Assembly (NCBI GenBank): GCA_017893485.1
Contig: CM030367.1
Coordinates: 138,760,388-138,824,387, forward strand
Direction of reading: 5' to 3'
Origin: Hemerocallis citrina
Taxonomy: Eukaryota; Streptophyta; Magnoliopsida; Asparagales; Asphodelaceae
Length of the DNA stretch: 64,000 nt
Numbering within the stretch: position 1 is the stretch's first letter; each line of letters starts with the position of its first letter. Made by a program: the position numbers and the translations under genes. Positions 11,755-22,286 of this stretch are shown here, piece after piece. The notes under the pieces were generated by a model that saw only the letters and a program-made list of their open reading frames with translations, ran no database searches and was not told the DNA's origin.

Positions 11755-13700
11755 TGAGAATAGGTGCGGGAGCTCAGCGTCGACCTCGAGCAAGGCAGGG
11801 GCTTTCTTCAAAGCCCCTTGGCCTTGACACTCGGCGGCGACCCTCTGCTACGCCTGCTACTGGCTTTCTCTCCGGTGTGGGGGCTCGGCACCCGTCCCTC
11901 GCTCGGTTTGGGCTTCCTCAAGCCCATCAACCGATGCACGAGGCGACAACCGCCAGCCACGTCCGCACCGTCTTTCCTGAGAACAAGTGCGGGAGCTCGG
12001 CATCGACCTCGAGCAAGGCAGGGGCTTTCTTCAAAGCTCCTCGGCCTTGACGCTCGGCGGCGACACTCTGCTATGCTTGCTACTGGCTTTCTCCCCGGTA
12101 TGGGGGCTCGACACCCGTCCCTCGCTCGGTTTGGGCTTCTTCAAGCCCATCAACCGATGCACGAGGTGACAACCGCCAGCCACGCCTGCACCGTCTTTCC
12201 TGAGAACAAGTGCGGGAGCTTGGCATCGACCTCGAGCAAGGCAGGAGCTTTCTTCAAAGCTCCTCGGCCTTGACGCTCGGCGGCAACACTCTGCTACGCC
12301 TGCTACTGGCTTTCTCCCCGGTGTGGGGCTCGACACCCATCCCTCGCTCGGTTTGGGCTTCTTCAAGCCCATCAACCGATGCATGAGGCAACAACTGCCA
12401 GCCACGCCCGCACCGTCTTTCCTGAGAACAAGTGCGGGAGCTCGGCATCGACCTCGAGCAAGGCAGGGGCTTTCTTCAAAGCTCCTCAGCCTTGACACTC
12501 AGTGGCGACCCTCTGCTACGCCTGCCACTGGCTTTCTCTCCGGTGTGGGGGCTCGGCACCCGTCCCTCGCTTGGTTTGGGCTTTCTCAAGCCCATCAACC
12601 AATGCACGAGGAGACAACCGCCAGCCACACTCGCACCGTCTTTCCTGAGATCAAGTGCGGGAGCTCGGCGTTGACCTCGAACAAGGCAGGGGCTTTCTTC
12701 AAAGCTCCTCGGCCTTGACGCTCGACGGCGATACTCTGCTACGCCTGCTACTGGCTTTCTCCCCGGTGTGGGGCTCGGCACCCGTCCCTCGCTCGGTTTG
12801 GGCTTCTTCAAGCCCATCAACCGATGCACGAGGCGACAACCGCCAGCCACACCCACACCGTCTTTCCTGAGAACAAGTGCGGGAGCTCGGCGTCGACCTC
12901 GAGCAAGGCAGGGGCTTTCTTCAAAGCTCCTCAGCCTTGATGCTCGGCGGTGACCCTCTGCTACGCCTGCTACTGGCTTTTTTCCCGGTGTGGGGGCTCG
13001 GCACCCGTCCCTCGCTTGGTTTGGATTTCTTCAATCCCATCAACCGATACACGAGGCGACAACTGCCAGCCACGCTCGCACCGTCTTTCCTGAGAACAAG
13101 TGCGGGAGCTCGGCGTTGACCTCGAGTAAGGCAGGAGCTTTCTTCAAAGATCCTCGGTCTTGATGCTCGGCGGCGATCCTCTGCTATGCCTGCTACTGGC
13201 TTTCTCCCTGGTGTGGGGGCTCGGCACCCGTACCTTGCTCAGTTTGGGCTTCTTCAAGTCCATCAACCGATACACGAGGCGACAACCGCCAGCCATGCCC
13301 GCACCGTCTTTCTTGAGAACAAGTGCGGGAGCTCGGCGTCGACCTCGAGCAAGGCAGGAGCTTTCTTCAAAGCTCCTCGGCCTTGACGCTCGGCGGTAAC
13401 CCTCTGCTACGCCTGCTACTGGCTTTCTCCCCGGTGTGAGGGCTCGGCACCCGTCCCTCGCTCGGTTTGGGCTTCTTCAAGCCCATCAACCGATGCACGA
13501 GGCGACAACCGCCAGCCATGCCCGCACCGTCTTTCCTGAGAACAAGTGTGGGAGCTCGGCGTCGACCTCGAGCAAGGCAAGGGCTTCCTTTGAAGCTCCT
13601 CGACCTTGACGCTCGGAGGCGATCCTCTGCTACTCCTGCTACTGGCTTTCTCCCCGGTGTTTGAGTTCAGCACCCGTCCCTCGTTCGATTTGGACTTATT
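11755..13700 (+). repeat. Repeat family R2 in B: about 223-bp unit, nearly nine copies
   Basis: The phrase GTGCGGGAGCTCGGC recurs at 11764, 11987, 12210, 12432, 12655, 12877, 13100, 13323 and 13546, so the period is 222-223. Copies are very similar, which points to recent array expansion or homogenisation. The last copy degrades after about 13650. Placement between pol and the antisense gene matches the repeat-prone 3' region known in Tat/Ogre elements. Confidence 0.95.
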
Positions 13701-14300
13701 CAAGCCCATCATCCGATGCACGAGGCGAGAACCGCACACACCGCCATCCCCAAGAGATAGCGGCACCTCGTCAGCCCAGAGCAAGGCCGCAGCTTCCTTC
13801 GAAGCTGCTCGACCAATACGCTCGGCTACGGCCTAGTGCCACGGTTCAGCAAAATTTAAAAAGGTTTAGAGCGTCTGCCTTCGGCAGATGCCCCGAGCTC
13901 CGAGTCATTTGATTGACCACCCTCTCGCCCGTGAACAACTCGGGGTTTATGGCTTTCGCAAGCCCAAACCCTGAACTGTTCAAGGACGGCAGGGGAGCCA
14001 CTGACCCTCTGCTCTCTTCGTCCCGAACTGACCCTCTGCATTCAATCGACCCTCCTCTCGCCCACGAACAGCCCGGGGTTTCCTGCTCTTGCGAGCCCGA
14101 AATCCCGAACTGTTCGAGGACGGCAGGAGAGCCACCAAGCCTCGGCTCTCCCCGAACCCCCGATCCAATCGGCCGGCCCACCACTCACCAACGAACAACT
14201 CGGGGTCTTGCGGCCCTGCAGACCCGAACCCCGAATAGTCCGAGGGTGATTGGTGTGCCCCCGATCCGGAGCGTTCGGAGAATATTTTTTTTCTGGGCAC
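13700..14300 (+). repeat. Repeat family R3 in B: about 135-160 bp, three diverged copies
   Basis: The phrases 'gaacaactcggggttt..gcaagccc..aaccctgaactgttc' and 'gaggacggcaggagagccac' recur three times (near 13930, 14065 and 14210), with decreasing similarity. The rest of this stretch is GC-rich B sequence with no credible gene. Confidence 0.7.
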
Positions 14301-14623
14301 CCGCCTCCGGCAGGCACCCAAGTCACGCGACTTTCACTTCTTAACCATCAGTTGGGGGGAAGTGGGGATTATATAAGCCCCTGAGAGGGACAGTTATTGC
14401 GTATGGGAATACAAAACGGCGGAAGGCAAAACGTCGCCATTAATGCTCATGGAAAGGCGAAACATCGCTATTTAAGACCCAGCCGCCTCGGCGATGACCC
14501 CTTCGCAGTAGACACAGCAGCCACCTTCGGCAACCGAGACAATGGAGGCACAAGAAAACGAATGCTATTATTATTACTCATTGCTTACAACTCAATGAAC
14601 GTCGGTACAAATACAAAGAACAC

Positions 14624-16064
14624 TCACTCACACTCGGCTCGAAATTCAAACTCGGTGCCTCCTTCGGGCTCACAGTTCTCACGCTCGGCTGGGCCGGCCC
14701 GGGAAGATACTCCTGCCATCGAGCTCCCTACATCATCAGGCTGGGCCTCATCCAATAGAAATGTCGGAGACCGTCCCGGGGTCGAGTTGCTGGCCTCTTC
14801 AATGAGACCCGCGCCTAACACCAGCTTCAGCCTGCGAATCTCCAGCTCTTTCTCAACCACGGCCTCGCGAAGGAAGGACTCCGAAGCCGACTGCCCGCTC
14901 GAGGAATCCGAGAGGGGCCAGTCCGTCTCGATTACCCACCAGTCCCGGTCAGCTATGGCCTTCTTCAGGCGCGCCACCTCCAGACCGAGCTCCCTAGACT
15001 TGTTCAGAAAATAATTAACGGCGGCCGCTCGGTCCCGAGCCTATTTTTTCTGGCGAGCCAAAGCTACCTCCATGACCTCCTCCCCCGCTTGAACTGGAGG
15101 TACCTCGGCAGCAACAGGGGCAGCAACCCAGGTCCTGTGCGTCTATCAAAAGACGAGAGCAAACATCACAAAAAATGCAAGTCTTGAAGCCTCGGCCCAA
15201 AAAGTATATTTCATTTCTTTCAAAAAATTGATACAAAAGCCGCGGTGGCCAGTCCGCTCGAAGCATTTACATCAAAACAAACAAAAAGAAAAAAAGAAAA
15301 AAACTATTCTATTCTTGAGGGGGGGTGGCACCTCATCTTTGGCCTGGACGCCCCCCGCTTCGTCGCCCCCCGGGGTCGGCAGAAGATTCGCCTCCCAACC
15401 AGAGTAGAGGTGGTCCACGTTCTGCTCGGGGTAGATCTGCCGGAAGTGCGCCTTGGCCTGTTCATACGCCTCGTCCTGAGCTATGATCAGAGCTTCCGCC
15501 GAGGCCACCTCCATCCTCTTCAGGGCCTTCCGCCCCTTCTCTGCCTCCTCCTCGATCCTCTCCTTGAGATGATCCACGTCCGCCTTGTGGATGTCGGAGA
15601 GCGAGGCCACCTGGGCCTCGTGGACCTTCACCATAGTCTGGGCCTCCTTCAGGTCGTTGGTGGCCTTATTCAGCTCGTGAAGGTACTTCTCCGCGTTCCT
15701 CCTCTCGATGCAAATCTCCTTCTCCAAGCACTTTTGGAAGTGCTGGCCATGGAGCATCGCCTGTCCGAGGGGAGAAAGATCAGAAAAATTCCACCAAGTT
15801 CAAAACCAAGGGAGAAGTTGCCGAACTAGCTTACCAAGATATGTGCCTGGGACTAGCGCATGAAGGCCTGCTCGGCCGTCTACGACGACAGCACCATAAA
15901 GCCACGCTCGGTGTCGGCCTTCGTGACGAACTCTACCGCCACTGGCCCGTCGAGCAGACTGTCCCTCCGCACGATCGACCAATCGGGGACGAAGGGCCGC
16001 AGTCCTTGTTGGCCCACCATCTCCTCGGTGGTGGGGCGTGATGGGGGAAGGCTCCTCCCCGGGG
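14624..16064 (-). pseudogene. Antisense gene of B, 3' half (coiled-coil C-terminal part)
   Basis: Minus-strand reading continues the protein begun at 23428-22287. At 16057-15850 a frame reads LRPFVPDWSIVRRDSLLDGP..VEFVTKADTERGF, with stops after it. A long alpha-helical segment follows at 15757-15340 (KCLEKEICIERRNAEKYLHE..., many heptads). A last segment at 15145-14624 (VARLKKAIADRDWW..., then an acidic Ser/Pro tail) lies after a possible GT-AG intron (donor near 15337, acceptor CACAG near 15137). The architecture, a domain then a coiled coil, fits the putative gypsy-type transposon family (PF04195) that Tat elements carry in antisense. Its function is unknown to me. A2 insertion and in-frame stops make it non-functional here. 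Confidence 0.65.
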
Positions 16065-16612
16065 TGTAATGCCCTAATTTTCATTTATGAAAATTATTTA
16101 TTTATTTTATTATTTTGCAAGTAGTGTGCACGTGCCATTTTATGAAATTTTACAATGAATGATGAGTATATGTCTATGTATATATGCTTGCTAAATTATT
16201 TCTTTTTTTTAAAAGGTCCTTGTTTCAAATAAACTTAAGCCCAAAATCTAAATTATCTATTTTGTAAAAGTTAATGTTTTGGCCCATTAATTTAAGCCTA
16301 AAAATTAATTCTCTTTTAACAACTTGTAAAGTAAAACTCTTTTAAAAGATTATTTTGTAAAAAAATGTATATGCACAAGTTTGTTTATATGGAGACTAGA
16401 ATAGCACGTGCATGCAACATGGTGTGCATTGCACACTATTCCTTTCCATGGCCGGTTTTAATCTTTTGGAGGGAATTGGAAATTTTCAAATGGAGATCAT
16501 GCATGGGTGGTTACTTAGTTGTGGGTGGTTAATGCAACTCCTACTTTCATCTTAGCTCTCCATCTCATAACCATCTACTAAATCCTAGCCCTCCATTTCA
16601 CCCAAAATTGTG

Positions 16613-16620
16613 TATAAATA
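16613..16620 (+). promoter_or_regulatory. TATA box of the A2 LTR
   Basis: TATAAATACCCCCC, 548 bases into the LTR, matching the position in A1. The predicted start is near 16643. Confidence 0.6.
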
Positions 16621-17000
16621 CCCCCCAATTAATTGTAATCTATCCAAAAATCTATTTGAGAAGAGAAAGATATATTTGTAAGAGAGTTGTGAGTGTGATT
16701 ATTCTTTGGAAGTCAGCATTACTTCAGAAGATTCTCGGTGGCAAGGAGCAAGGAGGAGGAGTCACATTATCACTAGAAGGCTTTTCGGGATTTCGTTTAT
16801 TTCGTCAACAAGGTGGGTGTTTCTCAGGACTTCTAATGTAGTGATCATGCTAGGGAAAAATTTTGATTGTTATCATGCTTGTGAAATGTGGATTGATATG
16901 GTGATTATTATACTAAAATGCGTTGTGCTGTATTTAGTATGAAAGATGTGAATGAATGAACATGATTAATGAAAATTTAAAAGATCGGAACTGACCTGTA

Positions 17001-17829
17001 CAGTCGATCAATCATGTGAATAAGTCGACTGGTACGAGGTGGATGTTTCCCATGACTTCTAAATCAGAATTCATGTTAAGATCGAGGATTTAATTGTGTA
17101 TGTATGTGCAAACTGATGTGATAGAATGATTGCTAATTGATATCTTCCATGCTGTACATAGTGTAGAAATTATGAAGTTATGAAAAAGGACTAATAATAA
17201 TTAGAGAACTGGAAATGACCTATACAGTCGACCGGTCGTATGAACAGTCGACTGGTATATTGAAAGAAAATATATACAATTCGGATTTTTATGAAACGAC
17301 GTATTTTAATGGGAATTATTAACTTGATGTTCTAGCATGTTAAATTGGGATTAGTATTCATCTCCGTGAGTAAATGATGAGTAAAAGGAAAAATATATGT
17401 TTAGCATTTCCTTTTGAGAAAAGAAAACACTAGTTATGTGGAATTTACATTTTTATCGAAAACTATGTTGTGATGTTAATAAACACATAAGAATGTCATG
17501 TTTATGTTGGCATGAGCACATTGTAGTATGACAGAAAAAATGATGTGTGAACAGAATAAAGAGAGAATTCCTTAAGTTTGAAAGTTTAACCTGCTCAGTC
17601 GACCGAATGTATGTAACAGTCGACTGTACTGAACTTGAAAGGTTACATAATTGAACTCTGCTGAACAGCCGACTGGGCGGATTGACAGTCAACTGCACTG
17701 TAGATGATTCTTGAATTTTGAACGCTACGGAACAGCCGACTGGCCATGTGCAGCAGTCGACTCTTCCGAGCAGTTTACTGAAGGACTTTGTTTGACTGAA
17801 CAAGTCGACAGGATGAGCTCTAAGTTGAC
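17001..17829 (+). repeat. Six pairs of GTCGAC palindromes in the A2 LTR
   Basis: GTCGA cores begin at 17003/17024, 17227/17247, 17598/17619, 17668/17688, 17735/17756 and 17804/17824. Within-pair spacings alternate 21, 20, 21, 20, 21, 20. Four of the pairs correspond to those in A1; two are extra. Confidence 0.9.
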
Positions 17830-19160
17830 TGTCTAGATGACTTTACGATACATCATAAATTCTATGACTTTGTTTTATAAGAAAGATTGTGAATCTTATG
17901 TTGAATATTGGTTGTGACAGTAAACACTTTTTTTTCTTTGCATGAATTAAATATGAAGTGAATCATTTATTTGAATTTATGAAAGTTATATAATTGTGGA
18001 ACTATGGAAGAGAAAATCTATGGTGATTATGAAAAATGAACTCATGAGTTGGAAATGCTCAGATTTTTTAGTAATTGTGAATTGGAATTGAAATAAAAGA
18101 GTGGCTAAGTCTCCCCCGGCAGTTGGAAAGAAATTGAAATGAAAGACCAAGGTTGGTCATGTTGAATGTATGATTAAGTCAGGTTTAGTGGAGAGGCTAA
18201 CTCTAGAGCTTTGATTTTGTTCATGATTCTAATAAAACTAAGGACTAGTACATAGTGGAGATGTGATGAAAGTAAGACAAAAAAATTGAGTATGAGGGCC
18301 ATTGGATTTGCGGCGAGAGAGTATCCCAGGATGACCCCATGATGAGTCATGATAGGGCGAGGATACTACTCCAGAGTACCGTCCCGGTGGCGACGCTCGT
18401 GGGGTGTTTAAAGACTACGAGTGGTTTGTCTATGGTAGGAGCTGAATTACCACAGGATGCCTGCATGATGAGTCATGTGTCAGTGCGTTGGGATTCCCTC
18501 CAAGGCGCCTAGACATGAGTTCGTAGGTCAGAAAACATCTAGGATACTTACCGTAGTTACAGTAGTAGATTAAGTCATGACGAGGGATTGAACCCTACAA
18601 GATGAAGAACGATTAAGGGCTTGGCCTCGGACCTATGTAGTATGGGATGCATAGAATCCGAACAAGTGCGCATTAGTGTCATATAATATAATATAACTAT
18701 TGCATTAAGGATTAAGTGCACAACCACAACACGACATCTTTAAGATTTCCCCTTCATTTTGATATGTGAACAAGTTTGTGATTTATTAAGAAATGAGAAT
18801 CGTTATACTGTTTCTGGCATAGAGAGGATGGTCATGTATAATTATCGTCGGTTGAATAAACTGACGTACCCACAGTTTTACATGCAGGATAATTGGCTTG
18901 ATAAAGGTTAAAGGAGAACCAATGCTCAAAGATTTTGTGTTGTTGCATCTTTTGTATAAAGTTGTAATTGCTTCCGCAGTCATTATTTGTAAATTATTGA
19001 TGTATATGTTCCTGCTGTAAAATATAAAGTGTAAAATCTCATGTAACTCTGATGTATAGTGAAAAGTTTTCAATTCCTTGTAAAATTGTACCGAATGAGA
19101 CGAAAAGATCCTGTAGAACTCTCGAATTCAGTTGCATTTAGGAATCGGGATGTTACAGAG

Positions 19161-19172
19161 TGGTATCAGAGC
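19161..19172 (+). other. Primer binding site (initiator Met tRNA) of A2
   Basis: TGGTATCAGAGC three bases after the LTR end, complementary to the 3' end of plant initiator tRNA-Met. It fixes the LTR boundary at 19157 and the element orientation as plus. Confidence 0.95.
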
Positions 19173-19316
19173 TACGTTTCACATTCGTACAAATTTATAA
19201 GGAACGACACCCTAGATGTGGACACTAGAGTGTGAGTTTGAGTCTAGAGATTTAAATGTAAGTGACTTACATTTGTGTTGCTCTATGATTTATGTTTCTT
19301 CCTCTCTACTTCTAAG

Positions 19317-19712
19317 ATGGCTGATCACTTCGACCCTGCTGGCGACGACAATTGGCATATTATTGAGGAAGAGTACTATCCTGGACAAGCAGATCCTGAG
19401 GAAGAGTACCATCCTGAGCAAGCAGATTCTGATGAAGAGGAGTGGCCTGAATCTCGAGAGATTACCCCACCTCTAGACTCGTCCGATGATTCTTCTTCTG
19501 ATGAAGAGGAGGGACCAGTTCCGAATAGTCATGTGGCTTCTCTTCAGAGGCAGGTTGAAACACTGCGAGAGAAAGTTGGATTATTGGAAGCGCAAGGATG
19601 ACTTTTCAGTTCTCGGTCATCGTGTATGGGAACTCGAGAAGAGGTGCTGAAGGACGAAGTTGACGAACTACGGGGAGAACTTCGAGAAGCAAAGAGGAAC
19701 TGTAGGAATTAG
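19317..19712 (+). pseudogene. Leader ORF of A2: acidic N-terminus plus coiled coil, function unknown
   Basis: An ATG in good context (AAGATGG, 19317) opens MADHFDPAGDDNWHIIEEEY..., a strongly acidic stretch (DSSDDSSSDEEEGP). A heptad-like segment, VASLQRQVETLREKVGLLEA, follows and stops at 19599-19601 (94 residues). The coiled coil continues in another frame (REEVLKDEVDELRGELREAK) to a TAG at 19710-19712, so one frameshift probably split a protein of about 125-130 residues. A1 keeps the tail with mostly silent changes. It lies between the primer site and gag, where standard chromoviruses have only a leader. I do not recognise the family. Confidence 0.55.
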
Positions 19713-19857
19713 ACTGTTGTAGCTTCTACTATTTTCATTCTGATGTCAAGAAATATTTTTCAATTCGAATGTATAAAATTTGGAATTCAATGAAATACAA
19801 GTTGATTTAAAATTCATGTCTTATACTTCGAATTTAATGGATCTTTTGCATCAGAAT

Positions 19858-20868
19858 ATGGCTAGAAGAGGAGCTAGAAACGGGGAAGGTCTGGATTTGG
19901 AAACAGAACTTGCAAGGGTCTATCAGACGCTCAACGCCGTAGCCATGAATCAGAACCAACGAAGGGGGCCTGCGAATCCAGTGCCCGAAGCGATTAAACT
20001 AGTGGAATCGTTCAAACGAATGAAACCACCTGTATTCGAAGGGAAGTCAGACCCTGGTGCGGCTGACAACTGGATTCGTCAAGTAGAGACCATATTTGAA
20101 GTGCTGGAGACCCCTGAAGGTAGCAAGGTGAAGTTGGCGACTCTACAACTTGAGAAAGATGCGGCTGTGTGGTGGCAGTCGATGAAGCGGACCATGGGAG
20201 GTATAGCTCTTGGCTGGGAGGAATTTTTGAAAGAATTCTGCAGTCACTATTTTCCCTTCGACGTCCAGGAGAAGAAGGCTATGGAGTTTCTATCACTACA
20301 ACAAGGTGGCATGTCAGTGAGAGAGTACGAGACCAAGTTTACTCAGCTTTCTAGGTATGCTCCTGAATTAGTGATGGATGAAACGAAGAAGGCTCGTAAG
20401 TTCGAGCATGGATTGAGGTCGAGCTTGAGATCCCAGATGGTACCTCTTGGTATCAGGAGATTTGACAAGTTGGTCAAGCGTGCAGCAGCCACGGAAGCAG
20501 ATATGGAGCAGTTCCATGTTGTTCAGAACCGGAGGAACAACTGGCAGTCTGGAAAGAGGCCCGCAAATTCTGGAAGTTTCAAGGGACAACCATCTGCACA
20601 AAGGTTCAAACCGACAGGGGCGAACGCTATTAGTGTGGCTGGAAGACCTGGGAACAATATGGTGAGACCTTCTGCGGTAACTTGCTACAACTGTGGTGAG
20701 ACGGGACATTACAAATCTCAATGTCTCAAACCACGGACTGGCAATCACAATGTGCCAATGCAGCAGACTGGAAAGAGACCGTACCAACCAGGACGAGTAT
20801 TTGCCTTGACGGAAGCTGATGCTGATGAAGTAGATCATGTCATCACTGGTACAAGGGCGGATGCTTAG
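19858..20868 (+). CDS. gag: A2 gag polyprotein (capsid and CCHC nucleocapsid)
   Basis: I place the start at the ATG of MARRGARNGEGLD (19858); the frame is open further upstream but only through leader sequence. The capsid core (retrotrans_gag family) runs at about residues 45-200, with FEGKSDPGAADNWIRQVETI, VWWQSMKRTMGG and a GGMSVREYETKFTQLSRYAP block. A basic linker and one zinc knuckle, CYNCGETGHYKSQC, lie near 20687. The frame ends at TAG 20866-20868. The same frame reopens immediately and runs into protease, and the 90 bases around the stop have GT...AG ends (20849-20938). The known role is assembling virus-like particles and packaging RNA. At 336 residues the ORF is intact. Confidence 0.9.
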   Translation: MARRGARNGEGLDLETELARVYQTLNAVAMNQNQRRGPANPVPEAIKLVESFKRMKPPVFEGKSDPGAADNWIRQVETIFEVLETPEGSKVKLATLQLEKDAAVWWQSMKRTMGGIALGWEEFLKEFCSHYFPFDVQEKKAMEFLSLQQGGMSVREYETKFTQLSRYAPELVMDETKKARKFEHGLRSSLRSQMVPLGIRRFDKLVKRAAATEADMEQFHVVQNRRNNWQSGKRPANSGSFKGQPSAQRFKPTGANAISVAGRPGNNMVRPSAVTCYNCGETGHYKSQCLKPRTGNHNVPMQQTGKRPYQPGRVFALTEADADEVDHVITGTRADA

Positions 20869-20938
20869 AGGTTTATGTTATTTCTTTTTCCCGCTTATTT
20901 TGTGAACTGTTACGTAATGGGTGTGTATTATGTAACAG
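20849..20938 (+). other. Candidate 90-bp intron spanning the gag stop codon
   Basis: Begins GTACAAGG and ends TTATGTAACAG. T-rich in its middle, it contains the gag TAG. The length is a multiple of three, so removal joins VDHVITG to ELYLNGM in frame, leading into the protease DTGSS. Only one copy is available; A1 has lost this region. Confidence 0.45.
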
Positions 20939-22286
20939 GCGAACTTTATTTGAATGGAATGAAAGCTGTTGTGTTGTTCGATACTGGATCCTCTCATACC
21001 TTTGTGTCTCCTAAATTTGCTAAAGTGTTGGGAGTTGAACTGAAGATTTTTCCAGGCAAGATCTTAGCAGTAGCTACTCCATCAGGGGAGACTCTAACCA
21101 CTGATCGGTACTATGCTGATTGCGGGATTGTGATTGGAGATCGAATCTTTGGGATTGATCTGATCGAGCTGACTATCTTGGGAGTCGATGTTATCGTTGG
21201 CATTGATTGGATGTCGGTGTACAGTGCAAGCATTGAGTGCAAGACCAAGACGGTGATAGTGAAGGCTCCAGGTGGACCTGAAGTCACTTTCCAAGGGAAA
21301 AAGAAGTATTCTAGGCTGGTGGCAGCTATCCGCAAGGAAGAGACTCCTGTGGAAGTGCAAAGGATTCCTGTGGTTCGGGACTATCCGACTGTGTTCTTGG
21401 ATGATTTTCCTGGGTTACCTCCACATCGTGATGTAGAGTTCAGCATCACTGTTCAACCAGGGAGTGCACCCATTTCTAAGGCATCGTATAGGATGGCTCC
21501 AGTGGAACAGGATGAGGTGAAACGGCAGATTGAGGAACTGTTGGAGAAAGGCTTTATTCAACCTAGTGCGTCACCTTGGGGAGCACCAGTGCTTTTGGTA
21601 AAGAAGAAGGATGGATCGATGAGAATGTGTATCGATTACCGAGAGCTGAATAAGGTCACTGTTCAGAATAAGTATCCTATTCCTCGAATTGATGACTTGT
21701 TCGATCGTCTACAAGGAGCAGCTGTTTTCTCCAAAATAGATCTTCGATCAGGATATCACCAAGTTCGAGTGAAAGCTGAAGATGTGCACAAAATTGCATT
21801 TAAAACTCGACATGGGCATTACGAATTCTTAGTTATGCCATTTAGAGTGACGAATGCACCCGCAATCTTCATGGATTTGATGAACAGAGTTCTGAGGCCA
21901 TTCATTGATTCTTTCGTCGTGGTGTTTATCGACGATATCCTCGTGTACTCCAAGTCAGAAGAGGAGCACACCGAGCATCTGGCAGCAGTTTTGAAGAAGC
22001 TGGAAGAGCAGGAGTTGTATGCCAAGCTATCCAAGTGTGATTTCTGGAAATCTGAAGTGGCATTCCTAGGTCACATCCTTTCTAAAGAGGGAGTGGCAAC
22101 TGACCCTCAGAAGATAGAGGCAGTGAGAGATTGAGCTAGGCCTACTACAGTGAAGGAGGTTAGAAGTTTTCTTGGATTGACTGGATACTACAGGAGATTC
22201 ATTCAAGGTTATGCTCAATTAGCCGTACCGCTTACTGGTCTGATCAAGAAGAATGTGAACTTCAAGTGGACTGAGCAATGTGAGGC
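20939..22286 (+). pseudogene. A2 protease and reverse transcriptase, truncated pol
   Basis: Protease motif [15 protein letters not shown] near 20977. The [14 protein letters not shown] block is near 21622 and the catalytic FIDDIL near 21930. A TGA at 22132-22134 lies where A1 reads a sense codon. The frame resumes ([20 protein letters not shown]) until TEQCEA near 22286, where element B starts. All of RNase H, integrase and chromodomain are absent. In gypsy elements this region should continue as in A1 from 3613 onward. Confidence 0.93.

Larger units (their letters stand above)
8012..16064 (+). mobile_element. Element B, left segment: Tat-lineage Ty3/gypsy retrotransposon
   Basis: GC-rich DNA that starts at the end of the A1 LTR and runs through a pol remnant, three tandem-repeat zones and the 3' half of an antisense gene. 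A2 then interrupts it at 16065. The Tat assignment rests on two RNase H domains, repeats between pol and 3' LTR, an antisense ORF of the putative gypsy-type transposon family, and similarity to element C, which has a TGGCGCCA primer site. Its 5' LTR and gag are not in the window; they would lie on the far side of A1. Confidence 0.85.
16065..19157 (+). mobile_element. 5' LTR of element A2 (about 3.1 kb)
   Basis: Starts TGTAATGCCCTAATTT and ends CGGGATGTTACA. Features in order: GCACGTGC-type motifs, TATAAATA (16613), donor-like AAG/GTGGGT (16813), six pairs of GTCGAC palindromes (17001-17829), a decayed 'ctccag..accg' repeat zone (18300-18540), a conserved block (18579-18682), a stem-loop (18846-18866), and acceptor-like TGCAG/G (AG at 18886-18887). 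It is longer than the A1 LTR by extra palindrome pairs and by a 724-base segment that A1 lacks. Confidence 0.92.
16065..22286 (+). mobile_element. Element A2: Tekay/Del-type chromovirus, 3'-truncated, inserted in B
   Basis: Order: complete 5' LTR (16065-19157), primer site (19161), leader ORF (19317-19712), gag (19858-20868) and protease-RT up to 22286. There the sequence switches from pol, just inside RNase H, straight back into the antisense gene of B. RNase H, integrase, chromodomain and 3' LTR are missing, so a deletion removed the right half of A2 together with some B sequence. A2 and A1 are the same family, very similar over shared pol. Confidence 0.92.

Noticed and set aside
11764..13836. 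Many overlapping open frames in the 223-bp repeats on both strands
   Set aside because: They restart in every unit, begin with non-ATG codons in most cases, and have no domain. They are products of the GC-rich repeat.
11410..14000. Regular repeats resembling a CRISPR array
   Set aside because: Units of 54 and 223 bases are repeated in full without unique spacers, in a plant retrotransposon. These are ordinary tandem repeats.
16060..16065. Target duplication for A2
   Set aside because: The right end of A2 is deleted, so no second copy can exist to confirm one.
15245..16069. Plus-strand frames (194 and 69 codons) across the antisense gene
   Set aside because: They lie opposite the coiled-coil coding strand, lack domains and start from weak codons.
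20866..20868. Readthrough of the gag TAG as the main explanation
   Set aside because: The bases after the stop do not match known strong readthrough contexts. The intron reading accounts better for the extra 90 bases, although a private inactivating insertion remains possible.
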